A stretch of DNA of 64,000 nucleotides from KBS-96 sp049585195. GTDB taxonomy: Bacteria > Acidobacteriota > Terriglobia > Bryobacterales > Bryobacteraceae. Shown here one piece after another: positions 19,303 to 28,005 of the stretch. The stretch is from positions 1 through 64,000 of the forward strand of contig JBAUZG010000199.1 in the NCBI GenBank assembly GCA_049585195.1. Reading direction: 5' to 3'. Position 1 is the first letter of the stretch. Every line of letters begins with the position of its first letter. A program made the position numbers and the translations under genes. The notes under the pieces were generated by a model that worked only from the letters and a program-made list of their open reading frames with translations, ran no database searches and was not told where the DNA came from.

Positions 19303-21936
19303 TTACTCAAGCCGTAATGCGATCGCCGGATCAGTTCTCATAGCGCGATGGCCGGGTACAAAACAGGCGAGTGCGGCTGTCGCCAATAACAATGCCGAAA
19401 CTGCAGCATACGTTAACAGGTCGATCGGTTGAACACCAAAAAGAAGCGACTTGAGATAACGCGACAACCAGCAGGCTATGGTGCCCCCAAGCGCAATGCC
19501 GAGAAGAACCGGCAGAAGGCCTTGCGCCACAATTATCTTGAGGATGCCCCATTCACTCGCGCCGAGCGCCATGCGGAGTCCAATCTCTGCAGTGCGGCGG
19601 CGGACGAAGTAAGAAAGAACACCATAGATTCCGAGACTCGCCAGCAGCAGAGCGAATCCGCCGAAGGTTGTTAGCACAATGGAGTTCATCCGCTGCGGCG
19701 AGATGGAACGGCTGATTACTTGGTCGAAGGAACGTACTTCCCCGATTGGCAAATTGGGATCGATGTGCTTGATAAGGGCACGCAACTCTGGGAATACGCT
19801 CTTCGGATCTCCACGGGTCTCGATAACGAACTCGGACGGTACAGCGATGCGTCCATAGGGAAGATAGACGGTGAGCGCTGGTCCCTGGTCGAGGCCGCGC
19901 TCCACCGAATCTCCGACAACGCCGACAACTTCGGCGTCGAGGTTAAATAGCCCCTTCCACAGGACCGTGTGTTTGCCGATGGCATCTTCATTCGGGAAGA
20001 GCAGCCTGGCAAGGGCAGAACTGAGCATGACTGTCCGATGCGAGGGCATCGGCGGACCCCCTTCACTCCGGACGGGCTTATCGGTTTGATTGAAGTTTCG
20101 GCCGCGCAATAACGGCAAACCAACGGCGCGTAAGTAACCTGGCGTAATCACGCGCCAATTTGCCCAAGGTGGGGATCCAGAGGCGAGCGAGCGCGCAGCT
20201 GCGTCGATATCCATGCCATTCACCGGACCTTCAACAGGACGCGAGCTGACAGCGCCGCTGGACACGACGTCAGGGTCAGCCGAGAGTCTTTCGAGAAAAG
20301 TGTCAATGAACCGTTTCCCTCTGCCGTTGTGTACGTAAGTATAGGGATAGCTGACCGAGAACATGAGACGGTGTGTGGTTTGAAAGCCGCCGTGTTCGTT
20401 CAAAAGGCGTTGGAAGCTGCGTAGGACGAGTCCCGTGCTTACCAGCAGAAGGAAAGCGAGGGCGACTTCCGCGGCTACGAGCATCGAACGGACGCGAGCC
20501 TGACGGCGGCTTGCACCCGCTTGGCGATCACCTTCCCGGAGGGCTGTGGCGACTCCCTGAAGCGGCGTTTGGAGCGCCGGCGCAAGACCGCAGAGCAGGC
20601 CCGTGAACAGAGTGGCTCCGAACGTAAAGCAGAGGACCCATGGATTGAGGGTTACTTCATCGAGGCGCGGAATGCCGGGTATTTCCAGCGCGCGAATGCC
20701 GTGTACGCAGACAGCCGCCAACACCAGCCCCAGAACCGCGCCAAATGCGCTAAGCAGGAGAGATTCGAGCATCACGAAACGGACGAGGCGTGCGCGTGCC
20801 GCTCCCAGTGCGCTCCGCACAGCGATTTCGCGCTGGCGCGCCAAGCCGCGCGCCAATAGCAGGTTCGCCACGTTCCCGCATGCGATGAGCACCAGGAGCC
20901 CCACCGCCGCGAGTAGAATGCGCAGAGCGGTACGTGTTTCTTTCGGGGCGATCCAGCGGCGAGACGGAAAAAGATTGAATCCGAGTCCCTTATCTTCTTT
21001 GGGATTGGCTGCCTGCATTAAGGCGGCAAGGCGCTGCAGCTCCGTCCTCGCGGCTTCAGTGGTAACGCCTTTCGCGAGACGGCCCACTACTCTGAATGAG
21101 TAATCCTGCCGGTCGGCGTTCGGATGATACGGATACGGCAGGTAGACTTCATCGTCAATCCAGGGTTCACCCCGAGGCAGCACACCCACGACCGTATAGC
21201 TGCCGTCAGTCAGGCGGAGCACTTTGCCGAGAATGTTGGCATCAGCTCCGTAGCGAGCCTTCCAAAGTTTGTTGCCGAGAATTGCGACCCTGTCGTCGCC
21301 TTCTTTGGTCGAGAAGTCTCGACCAAGGATGGGATTGACTCCAAGTGTGCGAAGGAATCCAACCGTTACTTGCGCAACGGAAACTTTTTCAGGTTCGCCG
21401 TCGCCTGTGAGGTTAGTTTCAGAGTGGAGGTATGCGGCAACACTTTCGAACGATTTTGTTCGGTCATGGAGATCCCAGAAATTGGCTTCGGAAAAGTTCA
21501 TCTCGTCGATGCCGCGATCGAGCCGCGTCTCCGCAAGTTCAACGAGGCGGTCAGCGTTCCGGAATGGCAACGGCCGGAGCAGCACCGCTTCAAAAACGCT
21601 GAATATCGTGGTGCTGGCGCCAATGCCGAGGGCGAGCATGACGGTGCACATTGCAGCCATCCCCGGATTGCGGCGCAGTGCACGGATGGACTGGCGGAGT
21701 TCGGTCCAGAAGCCTTCCAGTAAGGCCCCCCGACGGATATCACGTACTTGTTCCTTGATCACTTCGATTGCTCCAAGTTCGATTGCTGCTTCGCGCCATG
21801 CGGTTTCCGAATCAGCGCCAGCGGAGATCTTTTCATCCTCAAGGAGTTGCCGGTAGGAGCGAATCTCCTCGTCGAGAATCTTATCCACCGCATGCTTGTG
21901 AAAAAGATTCCGCCAGATTGTTCTCAGCCACCGCAT
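19303..21936 (-). CDS. ADOP-family ABC transporter permease (MacB/FtsX type)
   Basis: A full-length 877-residue orphan permease. It has the N-terminal cytoplasmic segment (ILDEEIRSYRQLLEDEK), first helix (VMLALGIGASTTIFSVFEAV), MacB periplasmic domain, first FtsX core (LVLIACGNVANLLLARGLAR, QREIAVRSALGAARARL), second periplasmic domain, and second FtsX core (LLLASLGIYGVLSYFV, TAEIGLRMALGASEWG). It follows padR 4 by eight bases on the same strand. As with the others there is no ATPase gene and the substrate is unknown. Confidence 0.93.
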   Translation of the reverse strand: MRWLRTIWRNLFHKHAVDKILDEEIRSYRQLLEDEKISAGADSETAWREAAIELGAIEVIKEQVRDIRRGALLEGFWTELRQSIRALRRNPGMAAMCTVMLALGIGASTTIFSVFEAVLLRPLPFRNADRLVELAETRLDRGIDEMNFSEANFWDLHDRTKSFESVAAYLHSETNLTGDGEPEKVSVAQVTVGFLRTLGVNPILGRDFSTKEGDDRVAILGNKLWKARYGADANILGKVLRLTDGSYTVVGVLPRGEPWIDDEVYLPYPYHPNADRQDYSFRVVGRLAKGVTTEAARTELQRLAALMQAANPKEDKGLGFNLFPSRRWIAPKETRTALRILLAAVGLLVLIACGNVANLLLARGLARQREIAVRSALGAARARLVRFVMLESLLLSAFGAVLGLVLAAVCVHGIRALEIPGIPRLDEVTLNPWVLCFTFGATLFTGLLCGLAPALQTPLQGVATALREGDRQAGASRRQARVRSMLVAAEVALAFLLLVSTGLVLRSFQRLLNEHGGFQTTHRLMFSVSYPYTYVHNGRGKRFIDTFLERLSADPDVVSSGAVSSRPVEGPVNGMDIDAAARSLASGSPPWANWRVITPGYLRAVGLPLLRGRNFNQTDKPVRSEGGPPMPSHRTVMLSSALARLLFPNEDAIGKHTVLWKGLFNLDAEVVGVVGDSVERGLDQGPALTVYLPYGRIAVPSEFVIETRGDPKSVFPELRALIKHIDPNLPIGEVRSFDQVISRSISPQRMNSIVLTTFGGFALLLASLGIYGVLSYFVRRRTAEIGLRMALGASEWGILKIIVAQGLLPVLLGIALGGTIACWLSRYLKSLLFGVQPIDLLTYAAVSALLLATAALACFVPGHRAMRTDPAIALRLE

Positions 21937-21944
21937 GGAAGTGC

Positions 21945-22280
21945 CTACGAGATTTCCAGAGCGACTGCCATTGCAGCTGAGATGCGGCCCCAGTTCTCGG
22001 TCTCTTGCTTCAGTTTTCGAAGGCCCAGCTTGGTGAGGCGATAAAACTTGGCACGACGGTTATTTTCCGATTCTCCCCACTCCGAGGTGAGCCAGCCGGC
22101 TTCTTCCATGCGCTGGAGAGCAGGAAATAGCGAGCCAGGCTTGACCAGAAATGTGGCGTTCGTCACCTGAGCAATGCGGCGGGAGATACCGAGACCGTGC
22201 ATCGGTTGAAGGGCGAGCACCTTAAGAATGAGGACATCGAGTGTGCCCTGCAGTAGGGCGATGTTGGCGGAGGGAGGCAT
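21945..22280 (-). CDS. PadR-family transcriptional regulator
   Basis: A 111-residue PadR protein: LLQGTLDVLILKVLALQPMHG, LGISRRIAQVTNATFLVKPG, LFPALQRMEEAGWLTSEWGE and RRAKFYRLTKLGLRKL. It resembles padR 1 (327-662) more than the other two, including the MHGxGIxRRI helix. The start may be the ATG at 22280 or a GTG at 22283; a strong inverted repeat begins right at this point. It probably represses its own promoter and the downstream permease. Confidence 0.9.
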   Translation of the reverse strand: MPPSANIALLQGTLDVLILKVLALQPMHGLGISRRIAQVTNATFLVKPGSLFPALQRMEEAGWLTSEWGESENNRRAKFYRLTKLGLRKLKQETENWGRISAAMAVALEIS

Positions 22281-22282
22281 CA

Positions 22283-22323
22283 CGTATAGATTGTCTATAG
22301 ACTTCCTACAGAGATTCTATACG
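22283..22323 (-). promoter_or_regulatory. Putative PadR operator before padR 4
   Basis: Perfect 8-bp inverted arms, CGTATAGA (22283-22290) and TCTATACG (22316-22323), enclose a perfect 10-bp palindrome GTCTATAGAC (22293-22302). Three CTATA cores thus lie within 41 bp, touching the start codon. The layout fits a multi-site repressor operator overlapping the promoter. Confidence 0.5.
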
Positions 22324-22445
22324 AACTCAAGTGCGACTGCATTACGAGTGATCGATCCCCACGGTTTGATATGGTCCCATTCGCGTTACCGGACAAGTGA
22401 CCAACGTACAGCGCTCGCGCAGATTGTTTCCGATTCAACTCCAGA

Positions 22446-22563
22446 ATCGTCGGCCATCCGGACAGAGCTCCTTTTGCGATCGATAACTCCGCTGTAGTCG
22501 CGCAGTGTTTACCGATCTTGCGCATTGTGGCCGAACGACCGGGTTATCTTCTATTGAGCGGAC
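22446..22563 (+). repeat. Dispersed repeat R1, copy e
   Basis: ATCGTCGGCCATCCGGACA (22446-22464), then GTAGTCGCGCAGTGTTTAC (22494-22512) followed by CGATC, then ACCGGGTTAT (22538-22547). It matches the left half of copy h at 44471 and lies about 95 bp before a methyltransferase gene. Confidence 0.65.
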
Positions 22564-22658
22564 CACGGCGACATCGTCACTGCATTTCGGACGCAACTCG
22601 TCGCAGCACGTTTTGCAGATTAGCCTGCGGTGGGACATAATTTCGCTCAGGGGGTGTA

Positions 22659-23741
22659 ATGTCCAGTACAGCTTCGCAACTCAATTTGGACTCGTCCAAG
22701 CAGGAGGCATTCATCGGAAAAGCACTGGGAGATGCCAGTGCTGCGTTAACCTGCATATTGGCAGGTATCGGCGACCGGCTGGGCCTGTTTAAAGATCTGG
22801 CGAGCAGCGGGCCGAGCACAAGTGCTGAGCTCGCCAGCCGCAAAGGAATCCAGGAGCGCTACGCGCGGGAATGGTTGGGTGGGATGGCGAGCGCAGGGTA
22901 TCTTGAATACGATCCGGCAACACGAAAGTTCAGATTGCCACTCGAGCATGTGTCGGCGCTGGCTCAAGAAGACGGGCCGTTTTTCTTTGGTGGCATTTAC
23001 CAGATGTTCCCTGCGATGGTCAGTGTGGTGGATCAGATCACTGATGCGTTCTGCAAGGGCGGTGGAGTGCATCAATCAGCTTATCCGCCAAGCTTCTGGG
23101 ATGGCCTGGAGCGATTTAGTGCCGGGTGGTTCGAAAATCTGCTTTTGCAGCAGTGGATTCCGCTCATGCCGGATGTTGAGGCAAAGCTGAAGCAGGGAGT
23201 TGATGTCGCAGACGTTGGCTGCGGCCGGGGCCGTGCGCTGATCAAAATGGCGCAGGCATTCCCGAGATCGCGCTACACCGGTTATGACGCTTTCGGCCCG
23301 GCTGTCGATCAGGCTACCGAGCGGGCGCGCAAAGCTGGAGTTGCCGATCGTGTGAAATTTGAGCAACTCGACGTAGTGAAGGGGCTGCCGCAGCCGTTCG
23401 AAATTATTACAACGTTCGATGTTGTACACGATGCTGTCGATCCGCTCGGGTTGCTTAAAGCGATACGGCGTGCGCTGAAGCCGAACGGCATTTACGTGTG
23501 TCTGGACGTCAACTGCTCGGACAGACTTGAGGAAAACGCCGGCCCGCTGGGCGCAATGTTCCACGGCGTCAGTGTTTTGTACTGCATGACTACATCGCTC
23601 TCAAACGGCGGAGTGGGACTGGGGACGCTGGGGTTCCACGAGGCGAAAGTGCACGAGCTTGCTGCCGAGGCGGGATTCAGCTCGGTCAGGAAGCTGCCTC
23701 TCGAGAATCCGTTCAACAATGTCTACGAGATCAAGCCGTAG
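22659..23741 (+). CDS. SAM-dependent methyltransferase with N-terminal winged helix (Rv2258c-like)
   Basis: A 360-residue two-domain protein. Residues about 20-95 form a winged-helix dimerisation domain (LFKDLASSGPSTSAELASRKGI, REWLGGMASAGYL), as in the Rv2258c and O-methyltransferase groups. Residues about 170-340 form a Rossmann methyltransferase domain with motif I VADVGCGRGRALIKMA, the acidic YTGYDAFGPAVDQA, and the motif IV region ITTFDVVHDAVDP. The substrate is unknown. It is a single gene on the plus strand with a GGGGTG ribosome-binding site just upstream. Confidence 0.88.
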   Translation: MSSTASQLNLDSSKQEAFIGKALGDASAALTCILAGIGDRLGLFKDLASSGPSTSAELASRKGIQERYAREWLGGMASAGYLEYDPATRKFRLPLEHVSALAQEDGPFFFGGIYQMFPAMVSVVDQITDAFCKGGGVHQSAYPPSFWDGLERFSAGWFENLLLQQWIPLMPDVEAKLKQGVDVADVGCGRGRALIKMAQAFPRSRYTGYDAFGPAVDQATERARKAGVADRVKFEQLDVVKGLPQPFEIITTFDVVHDAVDPLGLLKAIRRALKPNGIYVCLDVNCSDRLEENAGPLGAMFHGVSVLYCMTTSLSNGGVGLGTLGFHEAKVHELAAEAGFSSVRKLPLENPFNNVYEIKP

Positions 23742-23872
23742 CCGAAGTCCGGAAGCCTGAGCGATGCAGTGGCTGCGGCCATCAGCACGTCTCGCATGCT
23801 GAATGGCTGAGCGCCTGGTTTTATCCAGGTTAATGTTGTGTCGGGTCTGCTGCTGGCGAGTGTGACGGTCGG

Positions 23873-24031
23873 TCACTTCGCGGGCTTCGCAGCTTTCAAT
23901 GATTCGCGCAAGTAGAAGAAAAGCATCTGGCGCTCGAGGGGGTTATGAGTACGCGCCGCATAGGTCTCGGGGCACTTTGGCAGAAAACCGAAACGAGAGC
24001 GTAGCGCCGCCCCGATCCAGCACTTTACCGG
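23873..24031 (-). pseudogene. Possible C-terminal gene remnant
   Basis: The minus strand ends in a protein-like tail, NPLERQMLFFYLRESLKAAK, preceded by FGFLPKCPETYAARTH, and stops at 23873. Upstream the frame runs straight into repeat R1 at 24033. I do not recognise the family. The 843-bp gap 23742-24584 holds nothing else convincing. Confidence 0.25.
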
Positions 24032-24032
24032 T

Positions 24033-24073
24033 AACCCTACTTTTTGGCCGGTGAGCCGAACGTCGGTAAACGC
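24033..24073 (+). repeat. Dispersed repeat R1, copy f (41-bp module)
   Basis: A 41-bp stretch beginning AACCCTACTTTTTGGCCGGT and ending CGTCGGTAAACGC. It is identical to 44643-44683. After the shared part the flanks diverge completely. Confidence 0.8.
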
Positions 24074-24584
24074 CGTTACACGCGAGTAATCCCGAACAGT
24101 GCATTGCCGAAGTACGGTTTGCGCTTTATATGTTAAGTAAAGCCGGGGTATGGCCACGAGAGGATTCACGAGAGGATCGGGCGCCTATCTGAATCAGCCG
24201 GTCTCTGACCACTCAAATCGTCCGGCGCCTGATTCGGCATTCGTTTTAATCAACATAAACTTGCTGCTGGCAGATCAAACGCAAGTCTCGTTACTATTTT
24301 CGCCGTCGAAGGGGCTACTGCTTGTTCGATGAGATCAGCAAAACGCACACAGCATGACTTTCCTTCACCTCGACCACCTCAGAGCCGCGACGCTTCGCCA
24401 CAGATCTTTGTGCGCGGGCGGTATCATTTTGTCTTCCGTTGAAACGAGGTACGAACTGGGCTTGGCCTTCCAAGCACGCCAGTTACAGAACCGGACGGGG
24501 CTTCCCCGAAAAGGCCAAATCCGCGTGCTGAGCATAAGAACTGGCATCATGTTTTAATCCAATGACAGGGAGCGCCCATCATCG

Positions 24585-25496
24585 ATGGAATTAAGGCACC
24601 TTCGTTACTTCAGTGCCGTTGTGCAGTGGAAAGGATATCGCGAGGCTTCGCGCCACCTCTATGTAACCCAACCTTCGATCAGCGAGGCCGTATCCGATCT
24701 TGAGCGCGAGCTCGGAATTAAACTCTTTTCCCGAGAGGGACGCGTGGCTCGGCTTACTCCTGAAGGCCAACTTTTCTATGAGGAAGCAATCAAGACGCTC
24801 GCGCAGGCGGAGAGAGCCGTCGCAACCGCGCAGCGTGCCGCCAAGGGAGAGGTCGGCAGGCTAGGGATCGGCTTCATAGGATTTGCGGCTTATCCGTTCT
24901 TGTCCGACCTGCTGCGCAAATATAAGACTCGCTATCCGGGGGTGGCGCTACGGCTTGAAGAAAATGTGCCGAGCGGACAGGATCGTGCCTTTGACCGGGG
25001 AGAAATTGACATCGGATTTACGCGTCCGCCTTCCGCCGATCGGAGCTCGTCCTATGAGTCGCGTCTGCTCTTCCGCGAGCCGCTAGTCGTAGCGCTTCCC
25101 AAGACTCGTAAGGTCAAATCGAAGCGCATTCGAATCGAGGACCTAGCAGGCGAGCGAATCGTCACTTTTCGGCGCGCGAGTTCCCCAGAGGTCTTCGACA
25201 CGATCATCCGCGTCTGCAACGACGGCGGCTTTTCACCACGACTGCACAACGAGCTGAACAATATGCATTCGGTACTGTCTACGGTGGAAGCGGAAGAAGG
25301 GGTCGCCATTGTCTCTGCCTCAGCCTGCAATCTGCGGGCGGAGAACGTCGCCTTCTTCCGGCTGCAGCCCGACGACGTTCGCATTGACTTTGTCGCAGTA
25401 TGGCAGAAGAAGGAACCTTCAATCGCTCTCAAAGCATTCCTCGAGCTGCTCGACGAAGAATTACCAGCGATTCGAAAGAGGACGCGTTATCCGTGA
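24585..25496 (+). CDS. LysR-family transcriptional regulator
   Basis: A 303-residue activator-type regulator. The N-terminal winged helix-turn-helix reads LRHLRYFSAVVQWKGYREAS, RHLYVTQPSISEAVSDLERE and LFSREGRVARLTPEGQLFYE. Residues about 90-295 form the effector-binding domain (GRLGIGFIGFAAYPFLSDLL), like CatM/BenM-type members that respond to small aromatic or carbonyl compounds. It is co-directional with the SDR gene 120 bp downstream and may control that cluster; LysR genes are more often divergent from their targets. An AGGGAGC lies before the ATG. Confidence 0.9.
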   Translation: MELRHLRYFSAVVQWKGYREASRHLYVTQPSISEAVSDLERELGIKLFSREGRVARLTPEGQLFYEEAIKTLAQAERAVATAQRAAKGEVGRLGIGFIGFAAYPFLSDLLRKYKTRYPGVALRLEENVPSGQDRAFDRGEIDIGFTRPPSADRSSSYESRLLFREPLVVALPKTRKVKSKRIRIEDLAGERIVTFRRASSPEVFDTIIRVCNDGGFSPRLHNELNNMHSVLSTVEAEEGVAIVSASACNLRAENVAFFRLQPDDVRIDFVAVWQKKEPSIALKAFLELLDEELPAIRKRTRYP

Positions 25497-25616
25497 TCGC
25501 ACAACGATAGGCAGTTGCTATCACTTGATTGGAACATACGAAGCATCCCTATCAGGGAGTCGCGAATCTCCTGTGGTGTACGGGGATAAAAGCCGGCACA
25601 GCCCAAGGAGGCTGAT

Positions 25617-26345
25617 ATGAGCACTAAACAGAGAACGGTCATCGTAACGGGCGCATCGCAAGGCATTGGTGCGGGCGCGATGAGGGCGTTCCTCGATCGC
25701 GGCTACGACGTGGTAGCCAACTCACGTAACATCACAAAGTCCGGGGCATTTGCCGAGTCCGGCCAGCTTGCACTGGTGGAAGGCAATATTGGTGAAAGCG
25801 CAGTGGCGGCGAATGTCGAAGAAATTGCGATCAGCAAATTTGGATCGATTGACGCGCTCGTGAACAACGCCGGCATCTTCTTTACTAAGTCATTCACCGA
25901 CTACACGGCCGAGGACTTCAAGGCGCTTTCCAACACGAACCTTGAAGGTTTCCTCCACGTGACGCGGAGAGCCGTGAAGCAAATGCTTTCGCAAAAGTCG
26001 GGCGGGAGTGTCGTCAGCATCACCACGTCACTAGTAACAAATCCGATTGCCGGCGTTACTGTTTCCGTGCCCATGATCACCAAGGGCGGTCTTGAAGCCG
26101 TGACCCGGAGCCTGGCAAGCGAGTACGCAAAGGAGCACATCCGCTTCAACGCCGTGGCACCTGGCGTCGTGGATACTCCCCTTCACAAGAACAATCCCAA
26201 AGAGCTTTTGAGGTCGCTCTCACCGATGGGCACCATCTCAGACGTAAGCGATATTGTGGATGCAGTTGTTTATCTCACAGAAGCCCGTCAGGTAACGGGG
26301 GACGTGCTGCACGTGGACGGTGGTGCGCACTCGAGCAAATGGTGA
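25617..26345 (+). CDS. SDR-family oxidoreductase lacking the usual catalytic Tyr
   Basis: A 242-residue short-chain dehydrogenase/reductase. TGASQGIG (about residues 11-18) is the cofactor-binding TGxxxGxG, NNAGIFF the structural NNAG, and RFNAVAPGVVDTPLH the conserved post-catalytic loop. At the catalytic YxxxK position it reads VPMITKGG: the Lys is present but the Tyr four residues before it is Pro. A sub-group of SDRs carries this change, so it may use another residue or be non-classical. A strong AAGGAGG lies before the ATG. The stop overlaps the next gene by seven bases (ATGGTGA), so SDR and RidA are translationally coupled. Confidence 0.88.
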   Translation: MSTKQRTVIVTGASQGIGAGAMRAFLDRGYDVVANSRNITKSGAFAESGQLALVEGNIGESAVAANVEEIAISKFGSIDALVNNAGIFFTKSFTDYTAEDFKALSNTNLEGFLHVTRRAVKQMLSQKSGGSVVSITTSLVTNPIAGVTVSVPMITKGGLEAVTRSLASEYAKEHIRFNAVAPGVVDTPLHKNNPKELLRSLSPMGTISDVSDIVDAVVYLTEARQVTGDVLHVDGGAHSSKW

Positions 26346-26827
26346 GTTCGAAGGGCCCGCAACCGGCAACCGCGGAGCGCCGGCTTGCGGAGCTCGGCAT
26401 TGATCTGACGCCCGCGCCGACTCCCATTGGCGCGTATGTTGAAAGTCTCCAAACGGGCAATATGCTTCATCTCAGTGGCATTCTCCCGGTCATCGGGCAT
26501 GAACCGAAGTTCGTAGGGCGGCTGGGCAGACAGTACAACGTCGAACAGGGACGCGAAGCAGCGCGCTTGGCGGCGTTGAACGTACTCTCGGCCGCGAGAA
26601 AGCACCTGGGCTCGCTCGATAAGGTGACCAGAATTGTCAAGCTGACGGCGTATCTGGCAACCGAAGAGGACTTCCTGGCGCTGCCGAAGGTGGCTGACGC
26701 TGCCTCGGAGTTGTTGCGGGATGTCTTTGGAGAAGACAAGCTGCCGGTCCGGATGGTTCTCGGCGTTGCCAACCTTCCACTCGCGGTGCCGGTCGTGCTG
26801 GAGGTCCTTTTCGAAATTGAAGCTTGA
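26339..26827 (+). CDS. RidA/YjgF-like protein
   Basis: A 162-residue member of the RidA/YjgF/YER057c superfamily, longer than RidA itself (about 130) and like the YjgH/Rid6-type branch that starts RLAELGIDLTPAPTPIGAYV. Typical RidA hydrolyses reactive enamine/imine intermediates. The key Arg that binds the substrate carboxylate in RidA sits in a motif resembling LPVRMVLGVANLPL here. It overlaps the SDR gene upstream and is followed at once by an intrinsic terminator-like hairpin. Confidence 0.85.
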   Translation: MVSSKGPQPATAERRLAELGIDLTPAPTPIGAYVESLQTGNMLHLSGILPVIGHEPKFVGRLGRQYNVEQGREAARLAALNVLSAARKHLGSLDKVTRIVKLTAYLATEEDFLALPKVADAASELLRDVFGEDKLPVRMVLGVANLPLAVPVVLEVLFEIEA

Positions 26828-26858
26828 GGAGGCGATAGCACTTGCCTCCTTCTTTTTT
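26827..26858 (+). terminator. Intrinsic terminator-like hairpin after ridA
   Basis: AGGAGGC (26827-26833) pairs perfectly with GCCTCCT (26844-26850) across a 10-base loop, followed by TCTTTTTT. It begins at the last base of the ridA stop codon. It should end most SDR-RidA transcripts, with partial read-through into the next gene possible. The left arm also looks like a Shine-Dalgarno sequence for a TTG at 26842. Confidence 0.7.
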
Positions 26859-26868
26859 GCGAGATTGC

Positions 26869-27966
26869 ATGATGGCGAAAGCATGGAATCAAACCCGCGT
26901 TTCAGAGATCCTGGGGATCGAATACCCGATCATCCAGGGACCGCTCGGCGGTCTGTCATCGCAGAGACTTACCGCCGCTGTATCTAATTTCGGAGGACTC
27001 GGATCATTCGGCGCGCACGGTCTTGAACCAAACGCGATAGAGGATGCGATCGCCGAGATTCGTTCGCTGACGGCGAAGCCATTTGCGATGAATCTGTGGG
27101 TTTCGATGGAAGATGCGGAAGCACGCAGCTCGGATGCCGGAGCATTCAGCCGCGCTCTCTCGTATCTCGCACCACACATAGAAGCTGTCGGCGGCACAGA
27201 ACCGCTGTTTACGCCGTACAAACCGATCCGGTTTGAGGATCAGGCGCGCGTGCTTCTCGATGCCGGCGTTCCCGCCTTCTCGTTCATCTACGGCATTCCA
27301 CCGAAAGAGATATTGGACGAGGCAAGCAAGAGAGGGATCGTTACGCTCGGAACAGCTACCATGCCAGATGAAGCCGTCGCCCTCGAACAAGTCGGCGTCA
27401 ATATCGTCGTTGCATCCGGATTTGAAGCGGGCGGACATCCTGAGTCATTCCTAAGACCGCCGCAAGACTCATCGACAGGAACCTTTTCGCTTGTGCCGCA
27501 GACGGCAGATGCGGTAAAGGTTCCCGTGGTGGCCGCTGGCGGAATCGCGGACGCTCGCGGCATTGCCGCAGCCTTCGCCCTCGGAGCGGAGGGCGTACAG
27601 ATGGGGACAGTCTTTCTCGCCTGCGAGGAGTCTGGCGCACACCCGCTGCATCGTGAAGCCATTCTCCGTAGCAGAGCTGGGCGAACGGCGCTGACGCAAG
27701 GCTTTACAGGCAGGCTCGCACGAGGAATAGACAATGAACTACTCCAAATGCTGAATAAGCCCGGCGCCGAGATACTGCCTTATCCATTGCAGAGGGTTCT
27801 TATGCGCAGCTTGGCACTGCCCGCGCAAAAGGCTGGCAGATCTGACCTGCTCGCGCTCTGGGCCGGGCAGAGTGCCAACTTGACACGTTGCCCGGTAATT
27901 GTGGAACTTTTGCGGTCGCTTGTAGAAGGCGCTGCGGAACGGCTGAATCGCTCCCTTGCGGGCTGA
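26869..27966 (+). CDS. Nitronate monooxygenase (2-nitropropane dioxygenase family)
   Basis: An FMN-dependent TIM-barrel enzyme of about 365 residues, which oxidises alkyl nitronates to carbonyl compounds and nitrite. The signature N-terminal strand is YPIIQGPLGGLSSQRLTAAV, with GGLGSFGAHGL following. The FMN phosphate and catalytic-His region is seen in VVASGFEAGGHPESF, and VVAAGGIADARGIAAAFALG and GVQMGTVFLACEES are the conserved glycine loops. Starts at 26869 or 26872 avoid the terminator stem; a TTG at 26842 is also in frame with a well-spaced GAGGAGG. The closeness to SDR and RidA genes suggests a shared oxidative or detoxification role. Confidence 0.88.
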   Translation: MMAKAWNQTRVSEILGIEYPIIQGPLGGLSSQRLTAAVSNFGGLGSFGAHGLEPNAIEDAIAEIRSLTAKPFAMNLWVSMEDAEARSSDAGAFSRALSYLAPHIEAVGGTEPLFTPYKPIRFEDQARVLLDAGVPAFSFIYGIPPKEILDEASKRGIVTLGTATMPDEAVALEQVGVNIVVASGFEAGGHPESFLRPPQDSSTGTFSLVPQTADAVKVPVVAAGGIADARGIAAAFALGAEGVQMGTVFLACEESGAHPLHREAILRSRAGRTALTQGFTGRLARGIDNELLQMLNKPGAEILPYPLQRVLMRSLALPAQKAGRSDLLALWAGQSANLTRCPVIVELLRSLVEGAAERLNRSLAG

Positions 27967-28005
27967 GATCCGTAGTGAATTCAACCGGATCAATGGAGTA
28001 AAAGA

